Positions 59,583-64,000 of a DNA stretch of 64,000 bases are shown here, piece by piece (within the stretch, counting starts at the first letter, position 1; the number at the start of each line of letters is the position of its first letter). The notes below the pieces were generated by a model. That model had not been told where the DNA came from. It saw nothing but the letters and a program-made list of their open reading frames with translations, and searched no databases. Made by a program: the position numbers and the translations under genes. Source of the DNA: Candidatus Sacchlamyda saccharinae (GTDB lineage Bacteria; Chlamydiota; Chlamydiia; Chlamydiales; Rhabdochlamydiaceae); the NCBI GenBank assembly GCA_030408505.1, contig JAUHQI010000003.1, positions 38,402 through 102,401 of the forward strand, in the 5' to 3' direction.

Positions 59583-62162
59583 ATGCGTCATTTAAAGATT
59601 TTCTTAGCTGTTTTCCTTTGCTGCAGCGGTCTGTTTGCTCAGCAAAATTTGCCACTTAAGCCCAGAGAGCCACATTGGCGCCCCAAAATCATGGAGCAGT
59701 TCAATGAAGGCCTCCCGCAAAGGGTTTTGTTCTATGAGCAAATCTCTGCTGATAGGGAAGCTCCTGTTAAGCAACTTCTTTACTACCCAAGTGGGCAGCT
59801 CAAGAGCGAAATGGACCTTACGACCGTTGAAGAAGGGTCTCCTGGATTTGAAGAGTGGAAAACCACCATCGTTCCCCATGGAGGGAGCGCCTCGTTTTTT
59901 GCTGGTGGGCAAATAGAAAAAATCGCCTTTTATAAGGAGGGGGTTTTGCATGGGGAAGTAAAAGTTTTTTATCCAAGTGGCAAAGTACATGGGGTGGCCA
60001 ATTTTAAAGAAGGCGTCCGTGATGGAAAGGCTATTTCTTACTACCAAGACGAGAAAAAGGCAGAAGAAGTTGAGTATAAAGATGGGCAGATTGTGGGTGA
60101 TCTCATTCGCTACTACCCAAACGAAGAGAGAGCAGCTCTTATCCCCTATGAAGATGGAGTGCCACACGGTACTGCACTCGAGTGGCATGAAAATGGCACA
60201 CTGAAAGCAAGCCGTCGCTATATTGGCGGGGTATTGAGTACTGATGGGCGCAACCCAGCAGTTGTGGTCTATGATGAAAATCGCAGCATGATTGAGATCC
60301 AAGACTTTCAGGCGGGGGAACCCGTGGGCCTTCATACAAAGTATCATCCCAATGGAAAAGAGAGCTATAAGGTACGTTACCGCGATGGCAAAAGACACGG
60401 GCGTGAGCAGTTTTTTGGCGAGGATGGAAAAATTTGTGGGGAGGGAGAGTACGAATTTGGAATCCCAAAAGGGGAGCACTGGCGCAAGCATGCAAACGGG
60501 CAAACCTCGTTCCTTGCAAAATACAGCAAAGAGGGTAAACTGCTCGAGCCGATTGTGATTCATGCTGACAATGGGCAAATGACTGCTCAGTATCGACTGG
60601 ACGGTGATAAGCGCCAGGGCCCTTGCCGGTTTTGGTATGATGATGGCACGCCTATGGCTAGTTACAACTATGTAGACGGAGAATTTGAGGGCGAACAAAT
60701 CGAGTATTGGGACAATGGTCAGAAAAAAATGCAGGCATTTTACAAGAACCACAAACACGATGGGATTTATCAAGAGTGGTTTGCAAATGGAAACCTTGCT
60801 GCGAAGGTAGAATATTCGGCTGGGGAAAAAGATGGAGTATCTCTCCGGTTTTTCGAAGATGGCGGTCTTCATTTCGAAGAGAAGTTTGCAAGAGATCTGC
60901 ATCATGGTGAGCAAAAAGAGTGGTTTGCTAGCAGAAAACCCAAATTCCAAGGCTCTTTTGATAATGGGAAAAAAATTGGCCCGCACAAGCAGTGGAATGA
61001 GAAGGGCGTAGTTCTTATGGAAGCCACCTATAAAAACGATGTGCCTGAAGGAAAAGTATGCAGCCGTTACGATAATGGTAAAGTGCGAGACCTCGTTTAT
61101 TTTAAAAATGGCAAGCGCAATGGCAGAGCTGAAGAGTACTACGAAAATGGAACCCTTAAAGTCCGCGCCACCCATGTCGATGACAAGCCGCATAAAGAGC
61201 TGAAAGGCTTTTACGAAGATGGCTCTATCCAGTTTGTTAAAACCTTTGAAAAAGGGACGCCTATTGGCGAGCACAAAGAGTTCTTTCCTCGTAAAGACGG
61301 AGAAAAAGAGGGGACACTAGCTCGGCACTTCTACTACACAAAGTCGGGCGAGCTCGATGGCGAGCAAACCACCTACTATCCATCAGGTGAGCTCCAGACC
61401 GTTGTCCATTACAAAGACGGAGAGCTTCATGGACTAAAAACCCTCTACGATGCTGAGGGTAATCTCGCAGAAGAGGCCCAATATGAGAATGGCAAGCTCA
61501 ATGGCAAATTTTTTGAAAGAGCTGCTGATGGCAGAGAAATTGTCTTTCATTACAAAAACAATATCCGCGAAGGTCTCCATGAGATGTACTTCCCGCCCAA
61601 TCAGTTCTTTGGCAAAGTCAAAGCTCTAGAGGTTCCATACCTTGCTGGCAAGCCACATGGTACCGCCATCGAGTACAGTGAAGGGGGCTCAAAGCTCTCT
61701 GTGACCCAATACATCGAAGGAAAGAAGGAAGGAAAGGCAGAAGTTTACAACCCGCAAGGGAAGCTCTTTATGACCCTTTCCTTCAAAAATGATGTACAAG
61801 AAGGCGTTGCTACGCAATATTTTCCAACCGGAAAAGCCTTTCGGGTAGTGAACTTCACAAATGGCGTCAAAGATGGAGAAGAGATCACCTACTTTGATGA
61901 TGGCAAAGTAGCCGCTACTACTCCTTATAAGAAGGGGCAGAAAGATGGCCTTTACCAAGAGTGGAATCGAGAAGGTATCCTAGTCTTTGAAGGGGAATAC
62001 AAAGAGGACAAGCGCAACGGTAAGTTCAATAAATACTTCGACGATGGCTCGCCAAAAATCCTGCAAGCCTTTGTGGATGACAAGCTCCACGGGATAAAAA
62101 AGACCTTCGACAAAGACGGGATTGCCACCGAAACCGAGTATGTGAAAGGCGAGCGGCTGTAA
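59583..62162 (+). CDS. Very long secreted MORN-2/YwqK-repeat protein
   Basis: About 859 residues from ATG 59583 (GAGGAGC upstream; the frame is open further but lacks a start signal). Signal peptide MRHLKIFLAVFLCCSGLFAQ. The rest is an uninterrupted run of about 30-35 MORN-like beta-hairpins of 22-24 residues with the pattern Y..G.....Y.NGK.HG, such as VFYPSGKVHGVANFKEGV and EYWDNGQKKMQAFYKN. MORN-2/YwqK proteins are surface or toxin-antitoxin-associated. In chlamydiae, repeats of this type occur in secreted proteins. The last few units (residues ~700-850) are the best conserved. No enzymatic domain is seen. Confidence 0.78.
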   Translation: MRHLKIFLAVFLCCSGLFAQQNLPLKPREPHWRPKIMEQFNEGLPQRVLFYEQISADREAPVKQLLYYPSGQLKSEMDLTTVEEGSPGFEEWKTTIVPHGGSASFFAGGQIEKIAFYKEGVLHGEVKVFYPSGKVHGVANFKEGVRDGKAISYYQDEKKAEEVEYKDGQIVGDLIRYYPNEERAALIPYEDGVPHGTALEWHENGTLKASRRYIGGVLSTDGRNPAVVVYDENRSMIEIQDFQAGEPVGLHTKYHPNGKESYKVRYRDGKRHGREQFFGEDGKICGEGEYEFGIPKGEHWRKHANGQTSFLAKYSKEGKLLEPIVIHADNGQMTAQYRLDGDKRQGPCRFWYDDGTPMASYNYVDGEFEGEQIEYWDNGQKKMQAFYKNHKHDGIYQEWFANGNLAAKVEYSAGEKDGVSLRFFEDGGLHFEEKFARDLHHGEQKEWFASRKPKFQGSFDNGKKIGPHKQWNEKGVVLMEATYKNDVPEGKVCSRYDNGKVRDLVYFKNGKRNGRAEEYYENGTLKVRATHVDDKPHKELKGFYEDGSIQFVKTFEKGTPIGEHKEFFPRKDGEKEGTLARHFYYTKSGELDGEQTTYYPSGELQTVVHYKDGELHGLKTLYDAEGNLAEEAQYENGKLNGKFFERAADGREIVFHYKNNIREGLHEMYFPPNQFFGKVKALEVPYLAGKPHGTAIEYSEGGSKLSVTQYIEGKKEGKAEVYNPQGKLFMTLSFKNDVQEGVATQYFPTGKAFRVVNFTNGVKDGEEITYFDDGKVAATTPYKKGQKDGLYQEWNREGILVFEGEYKEDKRNGKFNKYFDDGSPKILQAFVDDKLHGIKKTFDKDGIATETEYVKGERL

Positions 62163-62296
62163 ACACCGTAAAGAGGATGCCAGGGACAAAATGGATGCGT
62201 GCTGAATTGGACAATTCCTACTCAGCTTCGCAGCATCTGCAAGAAATCGAGATCACAGATTTATTTTAAGTTGTTCATTTGCAATTGATTAGTGGT

Positions 62297-62348
62297 GTTC
62301 ACTATACCAAGCTGTTCACTATAAAATGAACAGCTTGGTATAGTGAAC
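62297..62348. promoter_or_regulatory. Perfect 22-bp palindrome, operator of the AbiE-like pair
   Basis: The left arm (62297-62318) begins GTTCACTATACC and ends TGTTCA; the right arm is 62327-62348. They are perfect inverted repeats around CTATAAAA. GTTCACTATA also repeats directly within it. It lies 12 bp before the antitoxin start. Type IV AbiEi-type antitoxins are known to bind inverted repeats ahead of their own operon. Confidence 0.8.
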
Positions 62349-62359
62349 AGTAGGAGAGA

Positions 62360-63091
62360 GTGAACAATATGAAGGGGCAGTTTCTATTCAGTGCGAGGAA
62401 TTCCTTTGTAGAGCCGAATATTTATGCGGATAAATCCTCAGTAATTTTGGACTGGTTGTTGAGTGTTGGTATCCATAAGAGTCGGTTTTCCTTAAGAGAG
62501 GTTATAGAAGATAGGCAGGTCAGTATTGGCCTTGTTCAGAGGGTTTTTAAGGTTCTAGTCAACCAAGGTATTCTTGAAACAGAAGGAATAAGAACTGGAA
62601 AAAAATTTATTCTGAAAAAACCCCATCTTCTATTTAGCAATTGGAGAGATCATTATAGCATCGTAAAAAAATGTAAGATGTGGACCTATAGCTCTGCATT
62701 TCGCAGCAAAGGGGAAATGATTAAAGAAATAAAGCGTTCGAAATTGGTTTCGAAAGTTTCCCTCGCACTTCATGCAGCGGCAGAAGAGTTCAATTGCAAA
62801 AATACGAATTTAGATACTTTAGAACTCTATCTATTGGATCCCTATATCAGAGGAGAGCTAGAGGTTCTTCTTCGGCTCAGCCCCCAAGAAAGAGGGTATA
62901 AAGTACTTCTTGTGGAGCCTCACTATAAATCCTTACTTGCTCAAGAAGGTGTTCTCGAAAATGGTGTCCAAAAATCATCTGCAATATTAACGGTTCTCGA
63001 TCTATATCATTACCCCTTAAGAGGTCTAGAGCAGGCTGAATTTATGATGGAGCGTCTTCCAGAACTTAGAAATATTTATCAAGAGAGGTAG
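62360..63091 (+). CDS. AbiEi-like winged-helix antitoxin/regulator
   Basis: 243 residues. The start is GTG 62360 (GGAG close upstream) or ATG 62369. The N-terminal ~90 residues form a winged helix (SSVILDWLLSVGIHKSRFSLREVIE, then VSIGLVQRVFKVLVNQGILET) that should bind the adjacent palindrome. The C-terminal part (VSLALHAAAEEFNCKNTNLDTLELYLLDP) fits the AbiEi-type antitoxin plan. It is 2 bp upstream of the nucleotidyltransferase gene. The family match is by plan and context, so moderate confidence. Confidence 0.65.
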   Translation: MNNMKGQFLFSARNSFVEPNIYADKSSVILDWLLSVGIHKSRFSLREVIEDRQVSIGLVQRVFKVLVNQGILETEGIRTGKKFILKKPHLLFSNWRDHYSIVKKCKMWTYSSAFRSKGEMIKEIKRSKLVSKVSLALHAAAEEFNCKNTNLDTLELYLLDPYIRGELEVLLRLSPQERGYKVLLVEPHYKSLLAQEGVLENGVQKSSAILTVLDLYHYPLRGLEQAEFMMERLPELRNIYQER

Positions 63092-63093
63092 AA

Positions 63094-63882
63094 ATGTTAG
63101 GAAACGAAGATCAGATCATTTCGGAATTCTTATCTTCGATAGGTCCTTGGAGTAAAAATGTCATTATAGGTGGGGGCTATGCTCTGATCATATACAAACT
63201 TTATCTGGCAAATGATGATTCACAAAACTACCCTGTTGGAACAAGAGATATCGATACACTCCTCTCGAGAAAAATTGCTAAGGTTACGGAAAAAAATATT
63301 GGGAATCACTTACGAGAGGCCGGGTTTACACCCATTTTCAAGGATTTAGATTTACCGGCTACTGAGGCTTATGTAAAAGAAATCAATGGTCTTGAAATTG
63401 AGATCGAATTTTTAACTGACTCAGCTGTCCGCAAAGATAAATATAAAAATGTCCGTTTAGCAGGGGTGGTTGCTCAGCCATTGAGCTATTTGTCTTTGAG
63501 TCTACAATCAACCAAGGGTTTTCAAACTTCTACAGGGGAGTCAGGTCTTGTAGTAACGCCCGGAGCTTGGATGTTCCATAAAGGTCTTACCTTTTCGAAG
63601 CGAAGGACTCTCTCAAAAAAATGTAAAGACCTATATGGAATTTGGTATGTCGCATCACAACTTGGAGATTTTTCTAAGCGTGCAGTGGATGAAATTCATT
63701 TATTGGAATTGAAGCATTTAAAATGGTATAAAACTTTTCAAAAAAATTTACGAGATTGGATTGAAAACGCCACGCCACAGGATTGGATGCATCTGGAAGC
63801 TCAAGATCCTGTCGGAGATTTAACTAAAGCGAACTTTATCTGGATGATAAACCGAATTGTGCAAATTGGAGTTCACGTATGA
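63094..63882 (+). CDS. AbiEii-like nucleotidyltransferase toxin
   Basis: 262 residues. The NTase motif G-G-x-A (IIGGGYALIIYK) is followed by the D-x-D metal site in GTRDIDTLLSR near residue 50, then a third acidic position in IEIEFLTD near 110. This is the pattern of nucleotidyltransferase toxins paired with AbiEi-type antitoxins, which use an NTP to modify tRNA or protein. The target here is unknown. Likely cotranscribed with the upstream gene. Confidence 0.7.
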   Translation: MLGNEDQIISEFLSSIGPWSKNVIIGGGYALIIYKLYLANDDSQNYPVGTRDIDTLLSRKIAKVTEKNIGNHLREAGFTPIFKDLDLPATEAYVKEINGLEIEIEFLTDSAVRKDKYKNVRLAGVVAQPLSYLSLSLQSTKGFQTSTGESGLVVTPGAWMFHKGLTFSKRRTLSKKCKDLYGIWYVASQLGDFSKRAVDEIHLLELKHLKWYKTFQKNLRDWIENATPQDWMHLEAQDPVGDLTKANFIWMINRIVQIGVHV

Positions 63883-63909
63883 AGGGTGGCGCGCATTAGA
63901 ATGTCTTGA

Positions 63910-64000
63910 TTATTCGTCGAGGGGGCGGACGTTGGTCGCTTGCGGACCTTTTTTCCCTTCGCCAACTTCGAACTCGATCCGTTGACCTTGGTCTAGGGGA
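63910..64000 (-). CDS. Cold shock protein (CspA family), C-terminal part
   Basis: Partial gene ending at TAA 63910-63912. The visible ~29 residues (LDQGQRIEFEVGEGKKGPQA then TNVRPLDE) are the last strands of the cold-shock OB fold, where KGPQATNV is the family hallmark. Binds single-stranded RNA/DNA. The N-terminal RNP motifs lie outside the window. Confidence 0.92.
   Translation of the reverse strand, partial: PLDQGQRIEFEVGEGKKGPQATNVRPLDE

Noticed and set aside
59604..61274. 556-residue minus-strand reading frame under the MORN-repeat gene
   Set aside because: It is exactly antisense to the repeat protein, a by-product of its regular codon pattern; it has no start signal or domain.
1..64000. 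rRNA operon, prophage or integrase gene
   Set aside because: No rRNA sequence, no phage structural gene and no tyrosine or serine recombinase motif was found on either strand.

Overview
This window looks like the chromosome of an environmental (non-Chlamydiaceae) member of the Chlamydiales, of the Simkania/Parachlamydia kind. The grounds are gene content and order: a major sigma factor of the chlamydial sigma-66 type near rpsT, an LplT-like MFS transporter divergent from recC, an aminotransferase followed by mreC, a P-type ATPase followed by a membrane-anchored hypothetical, a reduced type II secretion operon, and a PP2C phosphatase. The species assignment is inference.

Layout. 1-2.3 kb: the start of an AAA+ ATPase with a four-copy upstream repeat array, a decayed 3' end of the LplT-like gene, and a surface repeat protein. 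2.4-10.6 kb: LplT-like transporter, then recC-recB-recD in one overlapping operon. 10.6-19.8 kb: two tandem RING-H2-like genes (the second also has UIM-like motifs and a C-terminal membrane anchor), rpsT, small proteins, a CoiA-like gene, rpoD, a DinG-type helicase and lineage-specific membrane proteins. 19.8-33.3 kb: a decayed tRNA-Ala/udk copy, the intact tRNA-Ala(GGC), a uridine kinase with a signal peptide, aminotransferase, mreC, two CDP-glycerol-type transferases, a PP2C phosphatase, mutY, a GT4 glycosyltransferase and a P1B ATPase.

33.5-48.6 kb: the most unusual region. It is a visibly A+T-rich block of glycosyltransferases (two GT13/GnT-I-like, one GT4-methyltransferase fusion, three fucosyltransferase-like, one GT10 remnant), class I and FkbM methyltransferases and a UDP-sugar 6-dehydrogenase. 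Almost every one starts with a Sec signal peptide or membrane anchor. Enzymes that use nucleotide sugars, SAM or NAD are normally cytoplasmic, so this looks like a glycan-building and methylating pathway moved out of the cytoplasm, perhaps into the host vacuole. Type II secretion genes (gspD-E-F-G plus a second pseudopilin) follow almost directly at 50.3-56.2 kb. The uridine kinase at 20.9 kb has the same kind of signal peptide.

56.2-64 kb: a PEBP-family protein, a four-helix membrane protein, an acidic secreted protein with a C1q-like end, a second AAA ATPase with an inverted-repeat upstream region, a very long MORN/YwqK-repeat secreted protein, an AbiE-like type IV toxin-antitoxin pair behind a perfect 22-bp palindrome, and the end of a cold-shock gene.

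A recurring pattern: at four places (442/2386, 19807/20722, 44143/48626, 58109/59520) accessory genes lie just beyond the 3' end of a core gene, tRNA or terminator, and a decayed direct copy of that 3' end marks the far side. This suggests a common mode of cassette insertion, although no integrase gene is visible.
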